Part shown: piece after piece, positions 25,995 to 34,606 of the stretch
Layout: every line of letters starts with the position of its first letter
Position numbering within the stretch: the first letter of the stretch is position 1
Assembly (NCBI GenBank): GCA_002692725.1
Contig: NZLU01000046.1
Span: forward strand, 531,747-595,746
Direction of reading: 5' to 3'
DNA length: 64,000 bases
From: Ponticaulis sp.
Lineage (GTDB): Bacteria > Pseudomonadota > Alphaproteobacteria > Caulobacterales > Hyphomonadaceae
Translations under genes and position numbers: made by a program
The notes under the pieces: model-generated
Databases searched by the model: none
The model's input: the letters and a program-made list of their open reading frames with translations, nothing else
What the model was told of the DNA's origin: nothing

Positions 25995-26067
25995 CATTTG
26001 TGAAGAGAGATTGGACTCATCCCTCCGGAGCGAACCTGCGTAGAGACATCTGAAAGGATGGTCTCAC

Positions 26068-26775
26068 ATGTCATTTGAATTCGGCGGTAAGGTAAACGCA
26101 CTGGTCATCGGCCACTCAGGCGGCATTGGCTCAGCCATCACCCGCGTATTGGAAGGCCATGACGAGACACAGACCGTCCTTGGCCTCTCGCGCTCATCCA
26201 CACCATCGATTGATTTCCGCAATCCGGATAGTCTGAGCAAAGCAGCAGAGATAATCTCTGAGAAGGTCGGTGAGCTGAATTGCCTCATGATCTCCTCTGG
26301 AATTCTGACGGCACCGGACGGAACGCCACCTGAAAAATCATTCTCAGAGCTCGACGCAGATGCGCTATCGGATCTGTTGCATATCAACACGATCGGTCCG
26401 GCCCTCGCGCTCAAGGCATTTCTGCCCTTAATGCCTCGACGCGGGATTTGCCGCATCGGCGTCCTGTCTGCGCGCGTCGGATCCATTGGCGACAATTCCA
26501 TGGGCGGATGGATCAGCTATCGCGCATCTAAGGCAGCGCTCAATCAGATCGTTCGGACAGCCGCAATCGAACAACACCGCAAAAACTCTGATTCGGTCTG
26601 CCTCGCCCTCCATCCGGGCACGATTGAAACACCTCTTTCCGAACCCTATGCTCGCAATCGATTCACGCACTCCGCAGAGGACTGTGCCCAGAATCTTATG
26701 TCAGTAGTGTGCACCGCCAAACCTGACATGTCTGGCAAATTCTACGACTATGATGGCCGGGAGATTGAGTGGTGA
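26068..26775 (+). CDS. SDR family protein (C-factor-like)
   Basis: This 235-residue Rossmann protein has the cofactor motif IGHSGGIGSA (14-23), LMISSG replacing the usual NNAG, and YRASKAALN with the catalytic Tyr and Lys. The LHPGTIETPLS segment is typical of the C-factor/CsgA-like branch. It overlaps the photolyase gene by 4 bases (GTGA), so they are translationally coupled. This pairing of a C-factor-like SDR with cryptochrome/photolyase genes recurs in proteobacteria. The substrate is unknown. Confidence 0.87.
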   Translation: MSFEFGGKVNALVIGHSGGIGSAITRVLEGHDETQTVLGLSRSSTPSIDFRNPDSLSKAAEIISEKVGELNCLMISSGILTAPDGTPPEKSFSELDADALSDLLHINTIGPALALKAFLPLMPRRGICRIGVLSARVGSIGDNSMGGWISYRASKAALNQIVRTAAIEQHRKNSDSVCLALHPGTIETPLSEPYARNRFTHSAEDCAQNLMSVVCTAKPDMSGKFYDYDGREIEW

Positions 26776-28304
26776 CACGACGTTTGATTCTCATCCTGGG
26801 CGATCAGTTAAGCCACAACATATCTAGCCTCAAAGACGCCTCACCGGATCAGGACGAAATTCTGATGTGTGAAGTCCGCGACGAAACGGATTATGTCGGC
26901 CATCATAAAAAGAAAATTGCTTTCATCTTCTCGGCCATGCGCCATTTCGCTGAGGAATTGCGCGAGAAAGGCTGGACGGTTCATTACACGCGCCTCACCG
27001 ACGACAAGAACTCAGGCAGCTTTGTCGGTGAACTGAAACGCCATGTCGAAAACCTCAAGCCCGACGGCATCCGCCTCACGGAACCGGCTGAATGGCGCGT
27101 CCACAAAGACATATCGGGCTGGGCGGACAATCAATCTCTTCCAGTCGATTTCTGTCCGGATCACCGCTTCATCTGCCCGATTGATGCTTTCATCAGCTGG
27201 GCAGAAGACCGAAAAACGCTTCGTATGGAATATTTCTATCGGGACATGCGGCGGAAGACCGGTTTGCTCATGGATGGCGATGATCCCGAAGGCAGCAAAT
27301 GGAATTACGACGCCGAGAACCGCAAGCCTGCCAGCGACGATCTGTTTATGCCAAAGCCCATCAGGTTTCGCGCAGACGATCTGACGGACGAGGTGCTGGA
27401 CCTGGTCGAAACTGAGTTCAACGACAATTTTGGCGAACTGCGCCCTTTCCATTTTGCGGTGACCCGGGAGGAGGCGCTTCGTGCGCTCAATAAATTCATC
27501 AAGGAGATGCTGCCCTATTTTGGCGACTATCAGGACGCCATGCTGAGCGGGCAGAAATTCCTCTATCACAGCATTCTCTCCCCCTACATCAATGTCGGCC
27601 TGCTTGAGCCAATGGAGGTCTGCGAAAAAGCTCAACAGGCTTATTATGATGGTGATGCCCCGCTGAACGCAGTCGAAGGCTTCATCCGCCAGATCATTGG
27701 ATGGCGCGAATATGTTCGCGGCATTTACTGGTTTTCAGGCCCTGAATATGTCGACTCGAATGCCCTGAAGGCAGACCGCCCCCTCCCCTGGTTTTATTGG
27801 TCGGGCGAAACCAAAATGGCCTGCGTGAAGGCTGTGGTGGATCAAACCCGGGAAGAAGCATACGCCCATCACATTCAGCGCCTTATGGTGACCGGTACCT
27901 TTGCACTCATCACCGGTATCGATCCGCATGACGTGCATGAATGGTATCTGGCCGTGTATATCGATGCGTTCGAATGGGTGGAGGCGCCCAATACGATTGG
28001 TATGTCTCAATTCGCTGATGGCGGCAAACTCGGCTCAAAGCCCTATGCTGCGAGCGGCGCTTACATCAATCGAATGTCAGACTATTGCGAGAACTGCCAT
28101 TACAAGGTCTCGCAAAAAACAGGTGAAGGTGCGTGCCCGTTCAACCCGCTCTACTGGCATTTCCTGGACCGCAATCGCGAAACACTGAAAGATAATGGCC
28201 GCCTCAAACGCGCCTATTCGACCTGGGATCGGATGTCGCAGGAGAAAAGATCCGACTATCTGAAAACAGCCGAGCACTATCTCGAACAGATAGAATCACT
28301 CTGA
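26772..28304 (+). CDS. FeS-type (6-4) photolyase / bacterial cryptochrome (FeS-BCP)
   Basis: This 510-residue cryptochrome/photolyase-related protein starts with LILILGDQLS, the mark of the FeS-BCP group. Four cysteines, C351, C439, C442 and C455 (MACVKA, CENC, GACPF), line up within one residue with the [4Fe-4S] ligands of Agrobacterium PhrB (350, 438, 441, 454). FAD-binding and catalytic blocks include IIGWREYVRGIYW and HHIQRLMVTG (H366, H367). Such proteins repair (6-4) photoproducts using light, with FAD, a lumazine antenna and the cluster. I take GTG 26772, overlapping the SDR stop codon. Confidence 0.95.
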   Translation: MTRRLILILGDQLSHNISSLKDASPDQDEILMCEVRDETDYVGHHKKKIAFIFSAMRHFAEELREKGWTVHYTRLTDDKNSGSFVGELKRHVENLKPDGIRLTEPAEWRVHKDISGWADNQSLPVDFCPDHRFICPIDAFISWAEDRKTLRMEYFYRDMRRKTGLLMDGDDPEGSKWNYDAENRKPASDDLFMPKPIRFRADDLTDEVLDLVETEFNDNFGELRPFHFAVTREEALRALNKFIKEMLPYFGDYQDAMLSGQKFLYHSILSPYINVGLLEPMEVCEKAQQAYYDGDAPLNAVEGFIRQIIGWREYVRGIYWFSGPEYVDSNALKADRPLPWFYWSGETKMACVKAVVDQTREEAYAHHIQRLMVTGTFALITGIDPHDVHEWYLAVYIDAFEWVEAPNTIGMSQFADGGKLGSKPYAASGAYINRMSDYCENCHYKVSQKTGEGACPFNPLYWHFLDRNRETLKDNGRLKRAYSTWDRMSQEKRSDYLKTAEHYLEQIESL

Positions 28305-28429
28305 CCTCACATCTTGGTGTAGACTGTCGCCAAAACGACCGCCCTCAACCAGATTGCCTCCATGCGTCGCACGACTTTACTCATAGGCGATCCAAGTAAA
28401 CTCAAAACATTCTGCGGAAGGATTTCATA

Positions 28430-29284
28430 ATGAAACGCACAGCCTCAATTCTGCTCATGGCGGCGATGGCCTCCACCAGCATTCCAGCACTCGCCGCAAA
28501 CCATAATGAAACTGCGGCCAAAGCGAGCGATATGAGCGCCGTTCTGGCGTCTGACATCCGAACTGAAGATTCCGTCCGCGACGAATACCGCAACCCGGCA
28601 GATACGCTCTCTTTCTTCGGCATCACACCTGACATGACTGTTGGCGAATACAGCCCGGGCGGCGGTTGGTATACACGCGTGCTGGCACCATACCTCGCCG
28701 CTGAAGGCAAATACGTCGCCGTCAACACGGATGTCGACGGCTATATGGCTGGCTCGGATCCGGAACGCATTGCAGCCGCAAAAACCTTCCCTGAAACCTT
28801 TCCGGGCCAGGTCGAGGAGTGGACAGGCATTTCAGCCGACAGAATCACCGCCTATGAAATCGACGAAGCTCCGGAAGACGCGATGGAATCACTCGATGCC
28901 ATGCTGGTTTTTCGTGCGCTTCATGGCCTAACGAGCCGCGAAATGGTCGATAGCCTGCTTGGGGATACATGGTCCCTCCTCAAGCCAGGCGGCCTTGTCG
29001 GCGTCGTCCAGCACCGCGCAAAAGAAGATGCGCCACGCGACTTCGCACAGGGTGCCCGGGGCTATCTGAAACAGAGCGAAGTGATTGCGATCTTTGAATC
29101 CGAAGGGTTCGAGTTCGTCGGTTCGTCTGAAGTAAATGCCAATCCGAACGATCCGGCTGACCATGAAGGCGGCGTCTGGACCTTGCCTCCAACCCTCCGT
29201 TTTGGCGACGAAAACAAAGCCGAATACGAAGCCATTGGTGAATCCGACCGCATGACGCTTCTGTTCAAAAAACCTGAGGCTTAA
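28430..29284 (+). CDS. Predicted exported SAM-dependent methyltransferase (COG4798-like)
   Basis: This 284-residue protein has a signal peptide (about 1-22, ALAANHN). The mature part is a class I methyltransferase-like fold: motif I is replaced by GEYSPGGGWYTRVLAPYL (about 71-88), followed by AVNTDVDGY and a late strand VGVVQHR. Exported methyltransferase-like proteins of this COG are widespread, but since the periplasm lacks SAM their activity is doubtful. A strong AAGGA site precedes the start. It stands alone, followed by a hairpin. Confidence 0.85.
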   Translation: MKRTASILLMAAMASTSIPALAANHNETAAKASDMSAVLASDIRTEDSVRDEYRNPADTLSFFGITPDMTVGEYSPGGGWYTRVLAPYLAAEGKYVAVNTDVDGYMAGSDPERIAAAKTFPETFPGQVEEWTGISADRITAYEIDEAPEDAMESLDAMLVFRALHGLTSREMVDSLLGDTWSLLKPGGLVGVVQHRAKEDAPRDFAQGARGYLKQSEVIAIFESEGFEFVGSSEVNANPNDPADHEGGVWTLPPTLRFGDENKAEYEAIGESDRMTLLFKKPEA

Positions 29285-29304
29285 CTCGCCAGCATTCACA
29301 ATCT

Positions 29305-29333
29305 TCCCGGCGGGGCTTCAAGTCCCGCCGGGA
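29305..29333 (+). terminator. Hairpin after the methyltransferase gene
   Basis: TCCCGGCGGG (29305-29314) pairs perfectly with CCCGCCGGGA (29324-29333), 20 bases after the stop codon. No T-run follows, so termination efficiency is uncertain. Confidence 0.6.
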
Positions 29334-29430
29334 GAATTGGCAAGTTTAGTCAAGTTGACGTAACGAATATCTGGTCAACGCAATTTTCTTCCTCTAGGGT
29401 CCGCGTCGATCACCCGGAGGAGAAACAATA

Positions 29431-30636
29431 ATGCGTGATGCAGTCATTCTTTCAACAGCCCGTACGGGCCTAGCCAAAGCCAATCGCGGGTCGCTGAACG
29501 ACACCCACGGTATCACAATGGCCGGCCATGTCATTAAAGGCGCGATCGAACGCGCTGGCGTTGATCCAGGCATCATCGAAGACGTGTATCTCGGCTGTGC
29601 GCAGCCAGAAGGCGCGACCGGTCACAACGTGGCACGAAATGCAGCGCTTTGGGCAGGCTGCCCGGAAACGACGTCCGGTTCAACAATCAACCGTTTCTGC
29701 GCGTCTGGCCTGCAGGCCCTCGCTAATGCGGCCTGGACCATCAAAGCCGAAGGCGCACCAGCAGCTGTTGGCGGTGGTGTTGAGAGCCTCTCGCTCGTCT
29801 CTCGCTCGGGCCATATGAACACCTTCCGCTATACGGAAGACAAGCTGATGAAAGAATGGCCAGCCATCTGGATGACCATGATTGAAACGGCCGAAATCGT
29901 TGCTGAGCGCTATGACGTTTCGCGTGAGTATCAGGATCAGTACTCAGCTGAATCTCAGGCTCGCACAGCAGCGTTCCAGGAAAGCGGAAAAATGGCGGAA
30001 GAGATTGTTCCGCTCGAAACCCGCATGAAGCTCGTCAATAAAGAGACCGGCGAAGAAACCTATCAGGACGTTGTCTGCGACCGCGACGAATGTAACCGTC
30101 CGGGCACCACTTTCGAGACCCTTCAGGGCCTCAAGCCGGTGTTCGCAAACGGCCAAAAGGTCAAAGAAGGCAAATACGTCACTGCGGGTAACGCCTCTCA
30201 GCTGTCTGACGGTGCTGCAGCTCTCGTCCTCATGGAATCTAAAGAAGCTGAACGTCAGGGCAAAGAGCCACTGGGCCGTTTTGCTGGTTTCAATGTGGCG
30301 GGCTGTAATCCGGATGAAATGGGCATCGGCCCGATCTTTGCGGTGCCTCGCCTGCTTGAGCGCCACGGCCTCACCGTTGACGACATTGATCTGTGGGAAC
30401 TCAACGAAGCTTTCGCGTCTCAGTGTCTCTACTCTCGTGACCGTCTCGGCATTGACCCGGCGAAATACAACGTGAATGGCGGCTCGATCTCCATCGGTCA
30501 CCCGTTCGGCATGACGGGCGCACGTTGCACAGGATCACTCCTCCTTGAAGGTAAGCGTCGCGGCGCAAAATGGGGTGTGGTCACCATGTGTATCGGCGGC
30601 GGCATGGGCGCTGCGGGCCTATTCGAAATCTTCTAA
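29431..30636 (+). CDS. Acetyl-CoA C-acyltransferase (thiolase)
   Basis: This 401-residue thiolase uses the nucleophilic Cys in NRFCASGLQAL (about C90), the His in GGSISIGHPFGMTGAR, and the second Cys in VTMCIGGGMGAAG. It catalyses thiolytic cleavage of 3-ketoacyl-CoA or the reverse condensation. The NEAFASQ motif and length fit the FadA-like degradative branch, but length specificity is unknown. It is expressed from a single-gene unit with a GGAGGAG ribosome site and a strong terminator. Confidence 0.93.
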   Translation: MRDAVILSTARTGLAKANRGSLNDTHGITMAGHVIKGAIERAGVDPGIIEDVYLGCAQPEGATGHNVARNAALWAGCPETTSGSTINRFCASGLQALANAAWTIKAEGAPAAVGGGVESLSLVSRSGHMNTFRYTEDKLMKEWPAIWMTMIETAEIVAERYDVSREYQDQYSAESQARTAAFQESGKMAEEIVPLETRMKLVNKETGEETYQDVVCDRDECNRPGTTFETLQGLKPVFANGQKVKEGKYVTAGNASQLSDGAAALVLMESKEAERQGKEPLGRFAGFNVAGCNPDEMGIGPIFAVPRLLERHGLTVDDIDLWELNEAFASQCLYSRDRLGIDPAKYNVNGGSISIGHPFGMTGARCTGSLLLEGKRRGAKWGVVTMCIGGGMGAAGLFEIF

Positions 30637-30661
30637 GCCCTCAATATTTCAACAAATGTAG

Positions 30662-30690
30662 AAAACCCGGGCGTTTTCGTCCGGGTTTTT
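30662..30690 (+). terminator. Terminator after the thiolase gene
   Basis: AAACCCGG (30663-30670) pairs with CCGGGTTT (30681-30688), with a further inner CG/CG pair around a TTTT loop. The run TTTTTCTTTTATTT follows. Confidence 0.88.
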
Positions 30691-30763
30691 CTTTTATTTC
30701 GCAAGACTTTACCTTGGCGCGCAATTTGTGCATGAGTGCCGCAAAAACCAAGAGGAAACGCAT

Positions 30764-31147
30764 ATGACAAATCCCGATATCGCATATCTGGATCAGAACG
30801 CCCAAAAAGACGGAGTCACGACAACCGGCTCCGGTCTGCAGTATCGCGTATTGGAAGAAGGCACCGGGTATAAGCCTGGTCCGACCGATAAGGTCACAGT
30901 CCATTATGCAGGCCGCCTCGTCGACGGCAAAGAATTCGACAGTTCCTACAAGCGCGGCCAACCGATTGACTTCCCGCTGAACGCCGTGATTGCAGGCTGG
31001 TCTGAAGGTGTCCAGCTGATGCAGGAAGGCGCGAAATACGAATTCGTCATCCCTTCCCAGCTTGGCTATGGCGCGCAAGGCGCAGGCGGCGTGATCCCGC
31101 CAAACGCGACACTGGTCTTTGAAGTGGAACTTCTGAAAGTTCACTAA
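30764..31147 (+). CDS. FKBP-type peptidyl-prolyl cis-trans isomerase
   Basis: This single 127-residue cytosolic FKBP domain has no signal peptide. The active-site blocks are present: GLQYRVLEEG, VTVHYAGRLVDGKEFDSSYKRG, VIAGWSEGVQLMQEGAKYEFVIP, LGYG and IPPNATLVFEVELL. It should catalyse proline isomerisation during folding. ATG 30764 follows an AGAGGAA site; a GTG at 30728 would add 12 unlikely residues. It ends before a strong bidirectional terminator shared with the convergent operon. Confidence 0.94.
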   Translation: MTNPDIAYLDQNAQKDGVTTTGSGLQYRVLEEGTGYKPGPTDKVTVHYAGRLVDGKEFDSSYKRGQPIDFPLNAVIAGWSEGVQLMQEGAKYEFVIPSQLGYGAQGAGGVIPPNATLVFEVELLKVH

Positions 31148-31171
31148 GACCCTTCTGCATCATGCGTCGGA

Positions 31172-31199
31172 AAAGCGGGCCTTGTGCCCGCTTTTTTTT
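31172..31199. terminator. Bidirectional terminator
   Basis: AAAGCGGGC (31172-31180) pairs with GCCCGCTTT (31186-31194) around CTTGT, followed by five more T residues on the plus strand and preceded by A residues that act on the minus strand. It separates the FKBP gene from the crcB-to-QEGLA operon. Confidence 0.9.
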
Positions 31200-32472
31200 A
31201 TGTCTGCCGCTGCGAAATCAGGCCATCATACCGTGCGGCCACCTGACCGATATCGATCTGATTGAGGAAGGTGGAGTAAGATAGATAAGCCAGAAGATAC
31301 CGCATATCCCGCGCCCAGGGCGGCAGAATTTTCGGGTTCTGGATCAGTCCCTCTTTCAACAGCATATCCATCGCTTCGAGATCCATCACATCCATTTTCC
31401 CGGTGAAAATCAGATGGATCAGCCCCGGATCACCACTTCGGACAGCCGCGCGGAAATAGGAATGCACCTCGACAAGCCCCGAAAGATAAACGCTATCCTT
31501 AGTGAAGGGCGCTCCGCCCGAAACGACGCCACCGCGAAACACACGCCGCGCGCTTTCAAACGCCTCAAATGGCACATCCGAGACGCCATGCTCGCGGAAG
31601 AACCGATAGATATCCAGAAAGTCAGCGCCTTCAGCGGCCATATTGATGGCGATCACGCGGTTGGCCAGACGCCGGAACCGGCGCGGATCGATCGCACCTG
31701 AAATAAACTCAGCAAAGACTGCCAACCCCTCTTGGGTCTGCGAATTGCCGGGATGGCTCTCCCCCAACACCTCGAACCGGCCATGACTGCGCCCATTTAT
31801 ACCGGTCGCAATGTGAACCAGCGCCTCATGATGCAGAAGCTGGTCGAAATCGAGATCCGAAAACGCGGCATCGTCGCGGATCTTGATGTAATCCTTGCCC
31901 GCTGCGGCCTTGGCCGAGACATCTGGCGTAACCAGCACATCCGGGGCCTGGGCGCCAAAGTGTAGCGGCAATTCATTGTCCAGTTTGACCTTCAACTCCG
32001 GCGCGGTGAGGCGCACAGCCGGCTCAAGCTTGACGGCCCCCTCATCGAAATCCGACAGCAAATGGTCAAGACTATAAGCCAGATCCAGCGCCGTATTCTG
32101 CCCGTCGGCGATATACGTGGTGGGCGAGCCATACAGCACAGAACTATGACCGTAAAAATCAGGCGTCCCGACCGAGCTCAGCATGAGCGCCGTTCGTTCT
32201 GTCACGTCTGCGAGCCGGTTGAGCCAGTCATGAACCGGCGACTGCCCGTCAATCAGCTTTCGGGCTGCACTCACAAATTCAAATGTCGGCTCAGGATCAA
32301 TCGGAGAATATTTCGGTTGCGGTAGCTCACACTCGCCGGATGAAAAAAAGGCTTCCGCCAGAGCCCGGTCCCAACTGACAGATTTCAGAACCGGCAATCG
32401 ATCCTCTGCCGCAAACAACATGCTCGCAGCCTGTTCAAGGCGTTCAAGTTCGGGGTCAGAGAAAGCTGGCAT
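31198..32472 (-). CDS. DUF1704 (QEGLA-motif) putative metallopeptidase
   Basis: This 424-residue protein has the HEALVH motif (HExxxH, 215-220) followed by the QEGLA motif (247-251), the signature of DUF1704. Eukaryotic relatives MATCAP1/2 are zinc tyrosine carboxypeptidases that use HExxxH, so a zinc-dependent peptidase in the cytosol is a reasonable inference. Bacterial members have been named after a proposed flavohemoglobin-expression effect, without a known mechanism. It is the last gene of the overlapping operon from crcB, 23 bases after the nitroreductase. Confidence 0.85.
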   Translation of the reverse strand: MPAFSDPELERLEQAASMLFAAEDRLPVLKSVSWDRALAEAFFSSGECELPQPKYSPIDPEPTFEFVSAARKLIDGQSPVHDWLNRLADVTERTALMLSSVGTPDFYGHSSVLYGSPTTYIADGQNTALDLAYSLDHLLSDFDEGAVKLEPAVRLTAPELKVKLDNELPLHFGAQAPDVLVTPDVSAKAAAGKDYIKIRDDAAFSDLDFDQLLHHEALVHIATGINGRSHGRFEVLGESHPGNSQTQEGLAVFAEFISGAIDPRRFRRLANRVIAINMAAEGADFLDIYRFFREHGVSDVPFEAFESARRVFRGGVVSGGAPFTKDSVYLSGLVEVHSYFRAAVRSGDPGLIHLIFTGKMDVMDLEAMDMLLKEGLIQNPKILPPWARDMRYLLAYLSYSTFLNQIDIGQVAARYDGLISQRQT

Positions 32473-32495
32473 CAGTCACCAAAAAAGCAATGTGA

Positions 32496-33200
32496 TCAGT
32501 CTGAATCACCAGACAACACAGTGAGAATCTCGTCCAGCGGCTTTTTCAGGGTCGCCACTTTCGGAATGGTCGCATCAGGGGCCGCGTGCCCGACAGCCAG
32601 GATCATCACCGGCTTTTCAGACTCAGGCCTCCCCAGCAGCCCATTTAAAAACTTCATCGGATTGGGCGTATGGGTCAGGCTGCACAAACCGGCATGATGG
32701 AGTGCCGTGATCAGAAAGCCTGTCGCAATGCCCACACTCTCCGGCACATAATAATTCTTATAACGCGTGCCATCGTCAAACTCGCCCCAACGCTGAGCGA
32801 AGATTACGATCAGCCAGGGGGCCACATCCAGATGCGGCTTTTCCGGCCCTGTCCCGAGCGGTTCAAGCGCCTTGATCCATTCATCACCGCCACCGCCTTC
32901 GTAGAATGCCCGCTCTTCCTCCTCCGCCGCCAGACGAATAGCGTGTTTCACTTCGGGGTCGGAGATCGCAACGAAACGCCAGGGCTGGTGATTGGCGCCA
33001 CTCGGCGCACTCCCTGCAGCTTTCACACAGGCTTCAATAACGGCTTTCGGCACGGGCTTTTCCTGAAAATCCCGTATCGTATGCCGTTGCTTCATAAAGG
33101 CATGAAAGGCTTCTGCAGCCTCGATAGAAGCGACATCAGAGAGTGTCTGCCTCTCAGGGAGCGGAAGCGCCTCATAGGTCAGATCCTTCCGCGCAACCAT
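32496..33200 (-). CDS. Nitroreductase family protein (iodotyrosine deiodinase-like)
   Basis: This 234-residue FMN-dependent protein has RHTIRDFQEKPVP (about 39-51), the FMN-binding GSAPSGANHQPWRFVAI stretch, and ESVGIATGFLITALHHAG in the C-terminal half. The extended middle region and the APSGANHQPW motif fit the iodotyrosine deiodinase/BluB-like subgroup rather than NfsB. The substrate is unknown. Its start codon shares one base with the ATP12 stop codon (TGATG), so translation is coupled. Confidence 0.88.
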   Translation of the reverse strand: MVARKDLTYEALPLPERQTLSDVASIEAAEAFHAFMKQRHTIRDFQEKPVPKAVIEACVKAAGSAPSGANHQPWRFVAISDPEVKHAIRLAAEEEERAFYEGGGGDEWIKALEPLGTGPEKPHLDVAPWLIVIFAQRWGEFDDGTRYKNYYVPESVGIATGFLITALHHAGLCSLTHTPNPMKFLNGLLGRPESEKPVMILAVGHAAPDATIPKVATLKKPLDEILTVLSGDSD

Positions 33201-33931
33201 CAGCTGACGCTCACATCCCGAAGGGCTTCAAACCATTGTCCGAGCTTCGCGACCTCCCGGCGGGTCGCAGCTACTTTGGCCATGGCTTCGTCATCCTCGC
33301 CCCATTGCTCGATCTGCCACATCTCATCTATGCGTGACACGTCATACGCATCCATCGCCTGCAGTTCGCCTTCACACACGGCCATCGAAAGTATCGCGGA
33401 GGAATACAGCCCCAGCGCCATGCCAATACCCGTCAGGGCAAAGTCATTCTGTGACATAGCATAGTTTTTTGCGGAAACCAGGCTATCCTCGGCTTGCGGC
33501 ACAGCAATCACTCCCTCTGTCACCGCCAATGACACGCCAAACTCCCGCGCAGCCCAGTCGCGCAGCGGGGCGAAATGTCCTTCCTGCCGCGCTCTCAGCT
33601 CAGTCGGCCCCTCTGCCAGAAAACATACCAGATCCGTCTCGGCATATTTCTGCACCTCAGACGCCAGGGCGTCGCGTGTTGTCGGAGTTCGATCAATCGC
33701 AACATTCGCGAGCCGCGTGAGTGTCATATTCGGCAGATCAATGACGTCAGTCTGATTCGCCCATTCTTCTGCGAGCGCTTTCGCCAATGCTTCGGTGGGT
33801 ACAGCCAGCTTCGCCTTGGCGATGGTCACAGGCGTACGGCCGTCAAGCTCCAGATGCCAGCCATCATCAGCTTTGGAATAGGAGGCCGTTTTGTAAAACC
33901 GCTTGGGAAGCGCTGTGGGTGACATCTCCAT
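33200..33931 (-). CDS. ATP12 family chaperone
   Basis: This 243-residue relative of mitochondrial Atp12 guides the F1-ATPase alpha subunit during assembly. It starts with RFYKTAS and DGWHLELDGRTPVTIAKAKL, and contains the core TLTRLANVAIDRT, ETDLVCFLAEGP and WEREFGV-like ARDWAAREFGVSL segments. The gene lies between a HAD phosphatase and a nitroreductase in a tight operon, an order common in alphaproteobacteria (rluC, HAD, atp12). ATG 33931 is three bases after the HAD stop codon. Confidence 0.9.
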   Translation of the reverse strand: MEMSPTALPKRFYKTASYSKADDGWHLELDGRTPVTIAKAKLAVPTEALAKALAEEWANQTDVIDLPNMTLTRLANVAIDRTPTTRDALASEVQKYAETDLVCFLAEGPTELRARQEGHFAPLRDWAAREFGVSLAVTEGVIAVPQAEDSLVSAKNYAMSQNDFALTGIGMALGLYSSAILSMAVCEGELQAMDAYDVSRIDEMWQIEQWGEDDEAMAKVAATRREVAKLGQWFEALRDVSVS

Positions 33932-33934
33932 CAC

Positions 33935-34606
33935 TCAGACCTTTGCAAATTCATTGAGCGCCAGAGACAGCTCATCCATTGATGTGTGGAGGTGATGGGC
34001 TCCAACCGCTTCCAGTTCATGACGCGCGCCAAAGCCCCAGGTCACACCATGCGTCGTCACGCCAGCTGCATTGCCCATCTGAATGTCGAAAATGGCGTCG
34101 CCCACCATGGCCGTCTGATCCGGCTCAACCCCGACCGCCTTCATGGCTTCAAGAACCATGAATGGATGCGGCTTGCCCGGGCCATCATCCGCGCACCAGA
34201 TGGTATCGAAATACCGGCCAATCCCATGGCGCTCAAACACGGCCTCAATTCCGCGATGCGATTTCCCCGTGGCGAGCGCGAGCAGGCAATTCTGATTGGC
34301 CAGCGTCTCAAGCAGATCCACTGCGCCCTCATAGAGTGGCTCTTTGAAATCTGGCTGGGTCCGCGTGAAGATAAAGGCGTTCTTATACGCCTCGACAAGT
34401 CGCCCGAGTTCGCCAGGAGGAAACCCCTCTGGCACCAGCTTCCTACACGCTTCATCGAGGCTCAGCCCGACAATCTGGCGGGTCTGATCATAGGGCGGCG
34501 GCGTCATGCCCAAATCCTCAAAGGCACGGGTCATGGCGTCCTGTATGACGTTACGACTGTCGACAAGGGTGCCGTCCATATCCCAGACGACCAATCGAAG
34601 GCTCAA
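33935..34606 (-). CDS. HAD family hydrolase (phosphoglycolate phosphatase-like)
   Basis: This 223-residue HAD phosphatase has the nucleophile motif DMDGTLVDS at about 9-17, motif II ALATGK, and motifs III/IV GKPHP and MVGDAIFDIQMG. The cap domain type fits Gph-like phosphatases. I start it at TTG 34606, which overlaps the TPR gene stop codon by 3 bases and has a GGGAG site at good spacing. An upstream ATG would need 26 extra residues inside the preceding gene. The substrate is not assigned. Confidence 0.88.
   Translation of the reverse strand: MSLRLVVWDMDGTLVDSRNVIQDAMTRAFEDLGMTPPPYDQTRQIVGLSLDEACRKLVPEGFPPGELGRLVEAYKNAFIFTRTQPDFKEPLYEGAVDLLETLANQNCLLALATGKSHRGIEAVFERHGIGRYFDTIWCADDGPGKPHPFMVLEAMKAVGVEPDQTAMVGDAIFDIQMGNAAGVTTHGVTWGFGARHELEAVGAHHLHTSMDELSLALNEFAKV

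Noticed and set aside
29349..29379. TTGAC/GTCAA inverted repeats upstream of the thiolase as a regulator site
   Set aside because: Short repeats (GTCAAGTTGAC and a later GTCAAC) are suggestive but match no known consensus, and no -10 is properly spaced.
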